NCBI RefSeq assembly: GCF_023065955.2
Contig: NC_079873.1
Span: 8,198,566 to 8,262,565, forward strand
DNA from: Ursus arctos
Taxonomy: Eukaryota > Chordata > Mammalia > Carnivora > Ursidae
Reading direction: 5' to 3'
DNA: 64,000 nucleotides
The notes under the pieces are model-generated. The model was given only the letters and a program-made list of their open reading frames with translations. It searched no databases and had not been told where the DNA came from. How positions within the stretch are numbered: position 1 is the stretch's first letter; every line of letters begins with the position of its first letter. A program made the position numbers and the translations under genes. Below, in pieces: positions 45,855-57,439 of the stretch.

Positions 45855-48800
45855 TTATGTTCCATAGATGAGAGAAATCATATGATAGTTGTCTTTCTCT
45901 GCTTGACTTATTTCACTTAGCATTATCTCCTCCAGTGCTGTCCATGTTGTAGCAAATGTTGAGAACTCGTTCTTTCTGATAGCTGAGTAATATTCCATTG
46001 TATATATGGACCACAACTTCTTAATCCAGTCATCTGTTGAAGGGCATCTCGGCTCCTTCCACGATTTAGCTATTGTGGACATTGCTGCTATGAACATTGG
46101 GGTGCATATGGCCCTTCTCTTCACTACGTCTGTATCTTTGGGGTAAATACCCAGTAGTGCAATGGCTGGATCATAGGGTAGCTCAATTTTTAACTTTTTA
46201 AGGGACCTCCACACTGTTTTCCAGAGTGGCTGTACCAACTTGCATTCCCACCAACAATGTAGGAGGGATCCCCTTTCTCCACATCCTCTCCAACAATTGT
46301 TGTTTCTTGCCTTGTCTATTTTTGCCATTCTAACTGGCGTAAGGTGGTATCTCAGTGTGGTTTTGATTTGAATTTCCTCGATGGCTAATGATTTTGAACA
46401 TTTTTTCATGTGTCTGTTAGCCATTTGTATGTCTTCATTGGAAAAGTGTCTGTTCATATCTTCTGCCCATTTTTTGATTTGTTTATTTGTTTCTCGTGTA
46501 TTGAGTTTGAGAAGTTCTTTGTAGATCTTGGATACCAGTCTTTATCTGTAGTGTCATTTGCAAATATATTCTCCCATTCCGTGGGCTGCCTCTTAGTTTT
46601 TCTGACTGTTTCCTTGGCTGTGCAGAAACTTTTAATCTTGATGAAGTCCCATAAATTCATTTTATCTTTTGTTTCTCTTGCCTTTGGGGATGTATCATGA
46701 AAAAGGTTGCTTTGGCCGATGTCGTAGAGGTTGTTGCCTATGTTCTCCTCTAGAATTTTGATGGATTCCTGTCTCACATTGAGGTCTTTCATCCATTTGG
46801 AGTTTATTTTTGTGTATGGTGTGAGATAGTGGTCAAGTTTCATTCTTTTGCATGTAGCTGTCCAATTTTCCCAGCACCATTTATTGAAGAGACTGTCTTT
46901 TTCCCACCGGATATTTTTTCCTGCTTTATCAAATATTAGTTGCCCAAAGAGCCGAGGGTCCATTTCTGGGCTCTCTATTCTGTTCCATTGGTCTATGTGT
47001 CTGTTTTTGTGCCAGTACCATGCTGTCTTTGTGATCACAGCTTTGTAGTACAGCTCGAAATCCGGCATTGTGATGCCCCCAGCTTTGTTTTTCCTTTTCA
47101 ACAGTTCCTTGGAGATTCGGGGTCTTTTCTGGTTCCATACAAATTTAAGGACTGTTTGTTCCAGTTCTTTGAAAAATGTCCTTGGTATTTTGATCGGGAT
47201 AGCATTGAAAGTGTAGACTGCTCTGGGTAGCATGGACATCTTAACTATGTTAATTCTTCCGATCCATGAGCATGGAATATCTTTCCATCTTTTTATGTCT
47301 TCCTCAATGTCTTTCAAGAGTGATTTATAGTTTCTAGAATATAGGTCCTTTACGTCTCTGGTTAAGTTAATTCCAAGGTAACGTATGGTTTTTGGTGCTA
47401 TTGTAAATGGGATGGATTCCCTAATTTCTCTTTCTTCGGTCTCGTTATTCGTGTATAGAAATGCAACTGATTTCTGAGCATTTATTTTGTATCCTGCACG
47501 TTACTGAATTGCTCTATAACTTCTAATAATTTGGGAGTGGCTTCTTTTGGGTTTTCCATATAGAGTATCATGTCATCTGCAAAGAGAGACATTTTGACTT
47601 CTTCTTTGCCAATTTGAATACCTTTGATCCCTTTTTGTCGTCTGATTGCTGTTGCAAGGACTTCTAGTACTATGTTGAATAATAGTGGCGAGAGTGGGCA
47701 TCCTTGTCGAGTTCCTGATCTTAAGGGAAAGGCTTCCAGCTTTTCTCCATTGAGAATAATATTTGCAGTAGGCTTTTCATAGATGGCTTTTATGAGATTG
47801 AGAAATGTACCTTCTATTCCTACACTCTGAAGGGTTTTAATCAGGAAAGGATGCTGTATTTTGTCAAATGCTTTTTCGGCATCGATTGAGAGGATCATAT
47901 GGTTCCTGAGTCTTTTCTTGTTGATATGATGTATCACGCTGATTGATTTGCGAATATTGAACCACGCTTGCATCCCAGGTATGAATCCCACTTGATCGTG
48001 ATGGATAATCCTTTTAATGTACTGTTGGATTCTATTAGCAAGTATCTTGTTGAGGATTTTGGCGTCCATATTCATTAGGGAGATAGGTCTGTAATTCTCC
48101 TTTTTGAGGGGGTCTTTGCCTGGTTTGGGGATCAAGGTAATATTGGCCTCATAGAATGAGTTTGGTAGCTTTCCTTCTGTTTCTATTTTTTGAAATAGCT
48201 TTAGGAGAATAGGTATTATTTCTTCTTTGAATGTTTGGTAGAATTCCCCAGGAAAACCGTCCGGGCCTGGAGTTTTGTTATTTGGAAGGTTGTTTATCAC
48301 TGACTCAATTTCTTCATAATTAATTGGCCTGTTTAAGAAATCAATTTCTTCCGGTTTCAATCTTGGTAGTTTATAGGTTTCCAGGAAGGATTCCATCTCT
48401 TCCAGATTGCTTAGTTTATTGGCATATAGCTGTTGATAAAAATTTCTAATAATCCTTCCAATTTCAATGGTGCTCGTCGTGACCTCTCCTTTTTCATTCA
48501 TAATTTTAATAATCTGGGTCCTTTCTCTTTTCTTTTGGATAAGTCTTGCCAGTGGTCTGTCAATTTTATTGATTCTCTCAAAGAACCAGCTTCTAGTCCT
48601 GTTGATCTGCTCTACTGTACTTCTGGTTTCTGCTTGACTGATTTCAGCTCTAATTTTGGTCAACTGCTTCCTCGTGCGTGGATTAGGCCTGTCCCTCTGT
48701 TGCTGTTCCAGCTTCTTGAGGTGAGAATATAAAAACTGCATTTTAGATTTTTCTATTCTTTTGAGTGAGGCTTGGATGGCTATGTATTTCCCCCTTAGGA

Positions 48801-49680
48801 CTGCCTTTGCAGTATCCCATAGGTTTTGGACTGTTGTATTTTCATTCTCATTGGTCTCCATAAATTGTTTAATTTGATTTTTGATTTCCTGGTTTATCGA
48901 GTCATTCCTGAGCAGTATGGCTCTTAGTCTCCAAGTGTTTGAGTTTCTTCCAAATTTTTCCTTGTGGTTGAGTTCCAATTTCAGAGCGTTGTGGTCTGAG
49001 AATATGCAGGGGATAATTTCAATCTTTTGGTATCGGTTGAGACCTGTTTTGTGTCCCAGAACATGGTCTATTCTTGAGAATGTTCCATGGGCATTAGAAT
49101 AGAATGAGTATTCTTTGGTTCTGGGGTGTAGTGTTCTATATATATCTATGAGGTCCAACTCGTCGAGTATGGCATTCAAAGCCTTTGATTCTTTGCTTAG
49201 TTTTTGCCAGGGTGTTCTGTCTATTTCTGATAGTGGAGTGTTGAGATCCCCTACTATTAATGTATTTTCATTTATATGTCTCTTTATTCTGGATAAGAGT
49301 TGGCTTGTGTATCTTGCTGCTCCCCTGTTGGGGGCATATATATTTATAATTGTCATATCCACTTGTTGAATACTTCCCTTAAGAATAATATAGTGCCCTT
49401 CTGCGTCTCTAACTATAGTCTGTAGTTTAAAATCCAATTTATCTGATATGAGAATTGCTACCCCAGCTTTCTTTTGAGGACCATTTGCGTGAAAGATGGT
49501 ACTCCATCCCCTTACTCTCAGTCTGAATGCATCTTTGGGTTTGAAATGAGTCTCTTGTAGACAGCAAATGGATGGGTCATTTCTTTTTATCCAATCTGCA
49601 ACCCTGTGGCCTTTTATGGGATGGTTCAAACCATTTACATTAAGACTGATTACGGATAGATATGATTTTAATGTTGCCAT
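45855..49680 (-). pseudogene. L1 ORF2 (endonuclease / reverse transcriptase), two frameshifts
   Basis: Encodes the L1 enzyme that nicks DNA and reverse-transcribes L1 RNA at the target. The start [17 protein letters not shown] is at 49680. The endonuclease domain (residues 1-240) keeps N14, E43 (QETH), D145/N147 (DLN), D205 and D229/H230. The reverse transcriptase keeps FADD at 700-703. The C-terminal zinc knuckle ([18 protein letters not shown]) lies in the last 200 residues. The frame breaks near 47497 and near 46540, and each break looks like one missing G beside a G. Span plus two bases gives 1,276 codons including the stop, the exact human ORF2p length, so no other indel is needed. As written it makes only a 732-residue product lacking the C-terminal part. 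It could be intact if the two breaks are assembly errors. Confidence 0.93.
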
Positions 49681-49752
49681 GTTGCCAGTAAAGTCTTTTT
49701 TTGTATTGGCTGTGACTTTCTGTTCTGTATCACTCTTGGGGCCTTTTTACTT

Positions 49753-50659
49753 TTATAGAACCCCCCGTAATATCTCCTGTAGGGCTGGTTTCGTAGTTAC
49801 AAAATTGGTTAGTGACTGGCGATTCTGAAATGTCTTTATTTCTCCATCAATTCTGAATGACAGCCTTGCTGGATAAAGGATCCTTGGCTGCATGTTTTTC
49901 TCTGAAAGAGCTTTAAATATGCTCCCCCAACCCTTTCTCTCATTCCAGGTCTGTGTAGACAGGTCTGACGTAATTCTGATGCTTTTGCCTTGGTACGTGA
50001 GAAATTTCTTTGCCCTGGCCGCTTTCAATACTGTATCCTTGCATCTAATATTTGCGAATTGCACTATGACGTGACGTGGCGTAGGTTTGTCGTGGTTGAG
50101 CTTGGGAGGGGTCCTCTCTGCCTCTTGGACACGAATGTTTGTTTCCCTTGCTAGATTAGGGAAGTTTTCAGCTACAATTTGTTCAAATATCTCTTCTAGA
50201 CCTCTGTTTTTCTCCACCCCCTCGGGGATGCCGATGATTCTAACATTGGATCGTTTCATTGAGTCAGTAATCTCCCGTAACCTACATTCGTGGGCATGGA
50301 TTTTTTTAAGACCATCTTCTATTTTCATTTTTTCCTCTATTAACCCATCCTCCAATTCACTAACCCTTTCCTCTGCTTCTGCGACCTGGCTGTCAGAGCC
50401 TCTAGTTTTGCCTGCATTTGGCTCATAGAATTTTTAATTTCTGTCAGATTCGCTCTCATTTCTGTCCTTAGGGATTCTATATTCTCAGTAACCTTTTCGT
50501 TTATACTTTTTTCAATTCTACTCATCATTTTGACCATCGTTACTCTGAATTCCATTTCTGATAATTTGGTTACATCCATATCCATTATTTCTGTGGCAGA
50601 GGCCACAGACTCACTGTCTTTTCTTTGCTGGGGGGGGGGGGGCTTCTCCTTCTTGTCAT
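49753..50659 (-). pseudogene. L1 ORF1 (RNA-binding chaperone), two frame breaks
   Basis: ORF1p coats L1 RNA as a trimer. Reading begins at the ATG at 50659 (MTRRRS, as in other carnivore ORF1 proteins), followed by a proline stretch from a C13 run (50630-50642). That run leaves the start out of frame with the rest. A coiled-coil-like part (MEFRVTMVKMMSRIEKSINEK onward) reads from about 50585. A second break lies near 50385 (a G missing from a GGG-type run). The conserved RRM-like and C-terminal domain is open from 50355 to 49753 (SNVRIIGIPEGVEKNRGLEE, RHVIVQFAN, ILRGVL). Alternatively, translation could start at the inner ATG at 50585. Confidence 0.9.
50630..50642 (+). repeat. G13 homopolymer in the L1 ORF1 N-terminus
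   Basis: Thirteen Gs on the plus strand (Cs in the L1 sense). Length here sets whether the ORF1 start is in frame: 13 is out of frame, 14 would be in frame. Confidence 0.95.
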
Positions 50660-50761
50660 TCTGATGAGGAGAGGTTGCGGGGTTATCCAGAGCCCAAATT
50701 ATTGACTGGGTCCCAGGCCGTGCCCCTTGTTTTATAGGGATCTTAGGGATGTGGGCTTCTT

Positions 50762-50953
50762 CTTTAAAGATTTTATTTATTTATTTATGTGGCAGCCAAC
50801 CAGCGAGAGAGGGAACAGAAGCAGGGGAGTGGGAGAGGAAGAAGCAGGCTCCCAGCGGAGGAGCCCGATGAGGGACTCCTTTCCGGAACGCTGGGATCAC
50901 GCCCTAAGCCGAAGGCAGGCGCTCAATGACTGCGCCACCCAGGCGCCTCGGGT
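50762..50953 (-). mobile_element. SINEC inserted in the L1 5' UTR
   Basis: Reversed SINE, so it reads in the same direction as the L1. The TSD TGTGGGCTTCTT at 50750-50761 recurs at 50954-50965. It is younger than the L1 and adds a second, pol III-type promoter (tRNA-like head) within the L1 leader. Confidence 0.95.
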
Positions 50954-51774
50954 TGTGGGCTTCTTGATTTTTCAGCCTGCCTTCTGGGGGAGGGGCCTGC
51001 CGCGCCGATACTCAGGCAGTCCTGTTTGGGTAGAGTCTCCGTGTCCCCTGCGAGGGGGGATGGGGATGGGCACTCCCTGAGCCGGTATTTCCAGGCTTTT
51101 GTTCTCTGGCGGCTTTCCCTGGGGGTTTGCTGTGCCTCTTCTGAGAGTCAGAGCAGCAGCGGCTGAATCTCAGCCTCTGTCACAGAACAGAGGGATTGCG
51201 GCCCGTTCTCTACTAATGTTCTGGCCACTTTAACTCTGTTTCTGTTGGTGCTGCTCAACCCTGCAGCGTCCCGGGATGTGCGCCCCACACCCGGCGTCCC
51301 AGCCCTCACTTCCAGGGCCGGCGCGTCTCTGTCCTTTGTGTTTCTAATGCCGCCAGCAACCAGCCGCCCCGCGCGCGCTCCCGGATCTCCCGGTCTCAGT
51401 CTAGATCCAGTGAGCGCACCGGGATTCCGGTGTTCCGCGAGATGCCTGGTGGCGCGCGCACCCGGCTCACGGTCTCAGTCTGCTGTTTTGCGGGTGCCGA
51501 CCGTGAGCCCCGCCCGCTCTCCCGTGCAAGTGGCTACCGCTTCCCGGCGCCCGAACGCGGCGGCTCCCTCCCCCTTCCGTTTATCTTCCGATATCTGTGC
51601 ACAGTTTCATGGCTCCCCGCTTCGTACCTCAATACTCAGCGCTGGAGATGTTCATTTGTAGAGATCCAGATGCGTCTTCCTGCGTCTCAGGCTGGTTCCG
51701 TGGTTGTTTAGGCTGGTCTGGTACCTATCCAGCTCGACTCGGAGGACCGGCTGAAAACGGTGTCTCCTACTCCT

Positions 51775-51784
51775 CCGCCATCTT
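51775..51784 (-). promoter_or_regulatory. YY1 site at the L1 start
   Basis: AAGATGGCGG on the minus strand, 15 bp from the L1 5' end. The matching YY1 site in human L1 sets accurate transcription start; here the role is inferred from sequence and position. Confidence 0.75.
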
Positions 51785-51798
51785 AACTCCTCCCCCTC

Positions 51799-51813
51799 CA
51801 TCTTCTCACTCTT
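51799..51813 (+). repeat. Target-site duplication of the full-length L1 (right)
   Basis: Identical to 45544-45558. Confidence 0.97.
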
Positions 51814-52092
51814 ACAACCCTCCATCCACCATGAGTACAAGCCTGAACCAACCTGCTGGAGAATGAGAGACCACGTGGAAGCAAGCTGAATATCCTTTAC
51901 CAACATGCTCCGAGACTGTACAGGCATGAGCAAGCCTGGTAGAGATCAGCCGAATTCTGCCCACATCAATAGACCTACTCCACCAACCAACAGAATGGCG
52001 TGCAAAAATAATTATTCATTGTTAGACGAAGCCAAGTTTTGTGATCGTTTGTTATACCTTTTTCTGTGGCCAAAGATAACTGATGCAGTCTA
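51814..52092 (+). mobile_element. MaLR-like LTR, right part (split by L1)
   Basis: Continues the LTR interrupted at 45558: 'ggagaatgagagaccacgtgg', then an ending 'tttctgtggccaaagataactgatgc' similar to the end of the copy at 57440-57815. Confidence 0.6.
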
Positions 52093-52489
52093 TCATCCTC
52101 ATCTAAGTTCTTAGAAGCTCAGTCCATCTAATCAGAAAGGCAATTGGGAAGATACTGGGCAGCTAACAGGATCATGGAGATGCTCAGGACCAAGTTTCCC
52201 AAAAACAATTTCCCAAATCACATCACAGACCGACCTGATAATTAAATTGCATTTGGCTTTCCTCAAGCTCAGAGGCTATAATTCATGTTGCCTCCAAAAC
52301 CTTGACTTTGCTGCAACTATATTGTCACCAAACAGATGTCACTCTCATCAGAAACTCAACTTTTCAGACAATCCCTAAAAGCTAGAAGCTTCTACCTCCA
52401 CTGTTGCTAAGAAATGAATGCCTTCATTATACTCTTACCTAGGGAAATCTAGAAAGCATTTTCTCTTATGAAAATCAAATCTATCCGAT
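52093..52489. other. Apparently single-copy stretch
   Basis: No repeat or gene recognised. Confidence 0.45.
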
Positions 52490-52988
52490 TAAGAAGGGGA
52501 CAAATGACTTGAACAGACACTTCACCAAATAGGATCTAAGGAGGGCCAATCAGCACATAAAAAAATTTACCATTATGAGCTGTTAAGGAAATGCAAATCA
52601 AAACCACACAATGAGATACCACGACATCCCTCTTAGAATGGATAAAACAGAAACCACTGCCAATACCAAGTGCTGACAAGGATGTGGAACAACTAGAATT
52701 CTCACACATTGCTGGTAGGAATGCAAAATGGTATAGTCACTCTAGAAGATGGTTTTGACAGTTAAACATACACTCACCATGTGATCCAGCAATCTAACTA
52801 CTGGCATTTATCCCGGAGAAACAAAAACTCATGTTCACACAGAAACCTCTACACAGGTATATTTATAGCAGCTCTAGTCACAATCACCCAAAACTGGAAA
52901 CCACCCATATATCATTTAATAGGTCAATATATAAATTACAGTACATCCGTTCCATGGAATTTACTTCTCAGCAATAAAAAGGAACAAA
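52490..52988 (+). mobile_element. Old L1 3' part, plus strand
   Basis: ORF2 C-terminal phrases: 'gaacagacacttcaccaaa', 'ggaaatgcaaatcaaaacc', 'aatgagataccac', 'gctgacaaggatgtgg', 'tccatggaatttacttctcagcaataaaaagg'. Ends where a SINE begins, with no 3' UTR seen beyond it. Confidence 0.85.
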
Positions 52989-53410
52989 CTATTGGGGTGG
53001 CTGGATGGCTCAGTCAGTTAAGCATCCAACTCTTGGTTTCGGCCAGATTGTGATCTCAGGGTGGTGAGATCGAGCCCCGGGTTGGGCTCTGTGCTGGGCG
53101 TGGGGCCTGCTTAAGATTCTCTCTGTCCCAGGGTGCCTGGGTGGCTCAGTTGGTTAAGTGTCCAATTCTAGACTTCAGTCATGATCTCAGTGTCCTGGGA
53201 CTGAGCCCCATGTTGACCTCTGTGCTCAGTGGGGAGTCTGCTTTGGGATTTCTCTCTCTTCCTCTGCCCTCTCTCCACTCATGCACATTCTCTCTCTCTC
53301 TCTCTCTCTCTCCCTCCCTCCCTCCTTCCGTCCCTCTCTGGGATAGATATATCTTAAAAAAAAAAAACAAGATTCTCTTCCTCTCCCTCTGCCCCTCCCC
53401 CCTCAAAAAT
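52989..53410 (+). mobile_element. SINEC, host of a nested SINE
   Basis: Outer SINE with head 'ggggtggctggatggctcag', interrupted after 'cttaagattctctctgtccc' at 53129 and resuming at 53369. The outer TSD aaaggaacaaa lies at 52978-52988 and 53411-53421. Confidence 0.9.
53130..53367 (+). mobile_element. SINEC nested inside another SINEC
   Basis: Complete SINE with (TC)n then (CCCT)n-type body and an A12 tail. Flanked by aagattctct on both sides (53113 and 53369), the target in the outer SINE. Confidence 0.92.
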
Positions 53411-53421
53411 AAAGGAACAAA

Positions 53422-55714
53422 ATATATATAACAAGTGATGATTGTAGGCAGAGTCTATATAACAGATGATATTTTGTCTTGATAGTAACAATAATAGGAA
53501 ATTAAATGATGACATTAGTGCTTAAGGAAGAAGAAAGCAGGAATTAAAATGAGGAAAATCTGTCATCTAGGAAACTGGTTATAAGGCCCAGCATGAGAAA
53601 TGAGGGCCAGTGCCAGGATGGACAGAAAGAAAAGGATAAATATTATGTAGAAAGAAGGATAAGCTATCCTCCATATGGGGGCCATATGAATACAGAATAT
53701 AAAAAAGAAGGAATAATCAAAATATTTTCAGGGCTCCAAGGCTGTGAAAATGGTAATCATGGAAGAAAACAGGAAAGTTTAGAGAAGCTAGCTATGGTTT
53801 ATTCATCTACTTATTTTCCTTCTTGCAGAGAAAGGATCATTAATTACTTTGAACATCTAAAATCTGAAGTGATGGTGGAACCCACAAAAAGAACCATCCT
53901 GTAGACAAATGGAAATATGGGACTAGGATTCAACTGGGGAGGGAAATAACCACTTGCACCCGTAAAGGATAGAAGTGATAATTGAAACTAAGACACAGTA
54001 TTAACCAAATGAGCAAAATGGTTGAGAAAACCCATTTCTTCCATCTAAAATTATTTTTGACAAATATGAATATCCAATTTAATTTACAAATTTGTACCAT
54101 GAAAGTACCTTATGAACATCTGTTTTAGTACCACTCCGTTTCAAAAGAAACCTAATGTTAGATTTACCTTCTAAAAGATATTTAATTAGTGAATATCATA
54201 GGAAATAATCATATCAACTTTTGTAAACCAAGAGAAATATTTTAAGTTCGAATCAGGCTCAAAGATAACAAGATCAGCATATTCAAGGAATGCAATATAA
54301 ACCAGGCATATTTTGCTTCTCTTTGCAAAGCACCTCCCAAATCCATACTTCATTCCCTAGAGATATTAACATAATTGCTGAGGATGCCGGCCAATGGTAT
54401 TTTTCCCAATGGTATTTATTATAAAACAATCTTGGCAAGTGAAAGAAAACAGCGCACACTGCTAATATTTTGGTAGAATTATGTGTTTATTCTAGCAGTG
54501 TTAACAAGAGAGAAGCAAGCATCCAAAGAGCACAGAGGAATGCTGCTGATGTAAACGAATATTTACTCAAAGTCCAAATCTTCCTTCCCCCTCCCCAACA
54601 CTGAAGAATGACAAAAAGCATTTTGATGTTGAATTTTTCCCAGCCTCACACCCCAACAAATGTGGCACCCAAAAAATGCTTGTTAATGGCAATAAGTGCA
54701 GACAAAGCAGTATCCTATGACTTTTCAAGTAATGTAGAAGGGTGGAGAAATCCAAGTTACAGAGAGAGAATATGGCTAAAGGGCCAATCAAGTCAACTGG
54801 TTGCTAGTGAAGTCACTGTTATGTGGGGGCTTTCTTCAGTCCCCTAGCCATAGTCTATACCCTCAATATTGCATCTGCTCAACAGGCATATGCATGTGCT
54901 ACCATGCAGACAGGACAAGAGGAGGTGGATCACTGGGTGAAAAGTACCACCATTAACAGACACATTATATTTTACTAACATAGAGAAACAGTAACAATGG
55001 TGTTCAAACATGCTGTGTGTGTTCTTTCCATCACCTGGTTCTAGTCATGGGAAACACCAGACAAACCAAAACTGGGGAACATTCCACAAAGTGAAAAAGT
55101 CATGAAAGACTGACTGGAAGAGACTAAGAAGCCATGCTAACTACATGCAATGTTGGTTCCTGAATAGGATCCTGAAACTGCAAAAGAACAGTAGTAGAAA
55201 CCCTGGTGACTCCAAGTAAGTTCTCTACTTCAGTTAAAAGTACTGCAGTTAACTGGTATCACTAAGATTACTTTGGTAACAAATATGTTACCAAGGTTTA
55301 TTTCTTAGTTTCCATAAATGTACCATGGTTATATGAGATATTAACATTAAGAAAGTTATTGTATATTTATTATTTGTCCTGTTCTTTGGATCTTAATGGC
55401 TGGTTGAGTACAAGATTAACTCATGCAAAACAACTCCAGAATTCATGTCCCACTTTCCAATCATATCAGACAACTTTCAGTTTCTATACTATGCTCTGCT
55501 TACTAATTCTTCCATATTTCTGCTCATTCTGTTTCTTCTACTTGCCTTCTTCCCGATCCTTGTTCCCAATATATACTCCTTAAGACTGACTTCAAGAAAA
55601 GAGAAAAGATTGACTTCAAATTTCATCTGGCTTCCCCAAGCAGAGTTTGACTTTCCATTCTTAAAGCCCCTTCTATAAAACTTCTGTTTTAGCTCACATG
55701 AGAAGGTTACAAGC
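53422..55714. other. Apparently single-copy stretch
   Basis: No transposon, gene or RNA recognised. The frame at 53593-53904 has no recognisable motif. Confidence 0.45.
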
Positions 55715-55960
55715 AAGAGATCTAAAACCAGGCTATCTGGATTCAAGTCCTGACCCAATCCTTAGCCAGCAGTGCAACACTGAACAAACAAACTACTTAG
55801 TTCTCTGTATCTATGCTTCTTTGTCTATAAAATGGGGCTAATAATAACAATTCACTGAGTTTATAGGAGAACTAAATGAATTCCTGCACGTAAAGTAATT
55901 CTAAGAGTGTCTAACTCAGTAAGTGGTCAATAATTGTTAGCTATTATTATGGTTATTACA
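55715..55960 (+). repeat. MIR (near complete)
   Basis: Follows MIR order for about 240 bp: 'ggctatctggattcaagtcc', 'tttgtctataaaatggggctaataataac', 'gagaactaaatgaattcctgcacgtaaag', 'gtaagtggtcaataattgttagc'. Confidence 0.75.
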
Positions 55961-56009
55961 TGTCTCTCTAGACTAGAGGACCTTCCAAACAAGGACCCTA
56001 TGTATTTAC

Positions 56010-56180
56010 TTTCCTGCATGAAATCCTCCAAGCTGGATTCAAATCCTACCTTCCCTATTTACTGGCTTTGGACTTCCTTTGATTATTGTGAGGATTTAAT
56101 GATCCAATGCCTTTTGAAGTATTTAGGAGGATAACTAGTTCAAGGCAAGCATTCAATAAAAATTGGTTATTATAATTATT
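56010..56180 (+). repeat. Second MIR
   Basis: 'caagctggattcaaatcctacc', 'atttactggctttggac' and 'agcattcaataaaaattggttattat' repeat the MIR pattern right after the previous copy. Confidence 0.6.
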
Positions 56181-57055
56181 ATCCTCCTAAACTCCGAGCT
56201 TGACACTTAAGATATTACTTGATGAATGAATGAGTGAGTGAATTAACTGGAAAAATAATTACTGATGTATAATACTTCAGTAGCTGATATAGATTATCAT
56301 TATCAGCTAATGATAGAAACAAATTTTTTCATTTGTCACCCCATGCCTCTAAGCTTTAGAATGCCAATTTTAACCAAAGAGACCTGTCTGTTTTGCTCTG
56401 TTTTACCATTCCAGTCATTTAGGAGGATCTCTATAGACCACAACAAAAAGTTCTAAGAACAAGTAGCTTTGCACAATGCTACTCTTATAGCCAACGGGGG
56501 TTGTCTGAGCTGCAGTTATTGCCAAATGAAGAATATGTGCAAATTCCCTAAAGGTGGTAGATAAATCAATATAATAACTCATCTAATAAACAACTGCTAT
56601 AATGCCGGATGGACAGTCTTAATTAACTTCTTTGCCCCAACTTTGACTAAAATTAAAAGGGGGGCTTATTTTGCCATTTACTTATGAGTCTATGCATTTG
56701 ACAGGAACCAAATTGCACTCCTTTTGATACAATTTAAAATGCAGTACACAAATCTTAAAAGCTAAAATATAGAGGAAAAGCTACACATCATAGTTCTTCA
56801 ACTACTACGTATTTTTCTTACAGTTTAAAAAGCCTAAAATTGCATCTTACAATCATTACTTACATTTACCATAGTATTATTGCCTTTTTCTCTCTGAAGG
56901 CATTATAAAATTGTTAATCTGCATCTGCCTATGACAGCATTTCAGAATGAAGTAGACGGAATAATAAGCACTAGACCCTGGTGCATGATATGTCATAGGG
57001 CACAGGTCCTAAGTGCACTCATCATTGGTTTCACAACCGCCTACAAAGAAAATAC
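56181..57055. other. Apparently single-copy AT-rich stretch
   Basis: Short TGAATGAATGAGTGAGTGAA run at 56221-56240. Nothing else recognised. Confidence 0.45.
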
Positions 57056-57150
57056 AACCATGTTCCCCTTAAAGGTGAAGAAACTGAAATTCATACCTCA
57101 CAAGTAGTGGCCCTGGGATTTGACCCCAGGATTAGACACCTCCAAAGTCT
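57056..57150 (-). repeat. MIR-like fragment, reverse
   Basis: 'ccccttaaaggtgaagaaactgaaattcatacctcacaagtagtggccctgggatttgaccccagg' resembles the reversed MIR core. Confidence 0.55.
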
Positions 57151-57439
57151 ATGGTCATATCGTCCTTCAGTAATGTTTTTGGTTAGCTAAGACAGTGGGT
57201 GACTAATTCTAAATGCTGCTCCCCATGAGCCTATGTTAAATATTTGAATACAGCTGGACCTGTGCTGGAAAGTTCCATGCAAGCTCACACTAACCTTGTG
57301 CCACTAGTGATCCATCTCTATAGTGAACACACGGCCATGTGCAAGAAGTTACCAGGTAAGTTAAAAAACCTGGAAAGAATATCAACCAATGGAGGATGGA
57401 AACCAATGGAGACATTTCCCAGATCCCAGATCCCCATCT

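Larger units (their letters stand above)
45559..51798 (-). mobile_element. Full-length L1 (LINE-1) retrotransposon, minus strand
   Basis: Complete L1 of 6,240 bp including a later 192-bp SINE. On its own strand it runs 5' UTR (51798 to 50660), ORF1, a 72-bp spacer, ORF2, a 3' UTR (45854 to about 45590) and an A-tail (poly-T at 45559 on the plus strand). The 5' end gagggggaggagttaagatgg is the canonical L1 start, so it is not truncated. The perfect 15-bp TSD and nearly open ORFs show a fairly recent insertion, but the SINE in its 5' UTR proves it is not the latest event here. It split an older LTR. Four small frame breaks are described under the ORFs. Confidence 0.97.
50660..51798 (-). promoter_or_regulatory. 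L1 5' UTR with internal promoter
   Basis: About 950 bp of L1 5' UTR plus one SINE (50762-50953). It is GC- and CpG-rich, especially 51240-51600 (gcgcgcgctcccgg and similar), unlike the AT-rich surroundings. L1 5' UTRs carry an internal RNA polymerase II promoter and commonly an antisense promoter. CpG methylation normally silences them. The plus-strand open frames inside are CpG-rich shadows. Confidence 0.85.

Noticed and set aside
48433..50428. Plus-strand open frames of 60-113 codons across the L1
   Set aside because: They are antisense shadows of ORF1 and ORF2 and have no independent motif.
51245..51866. Plus-strand frames rich in Ala/Pro/Arg in the L1 leader
   Set aside because: They result from GC-rich L1 5' UTR. 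No known protein is encoded on that strand.
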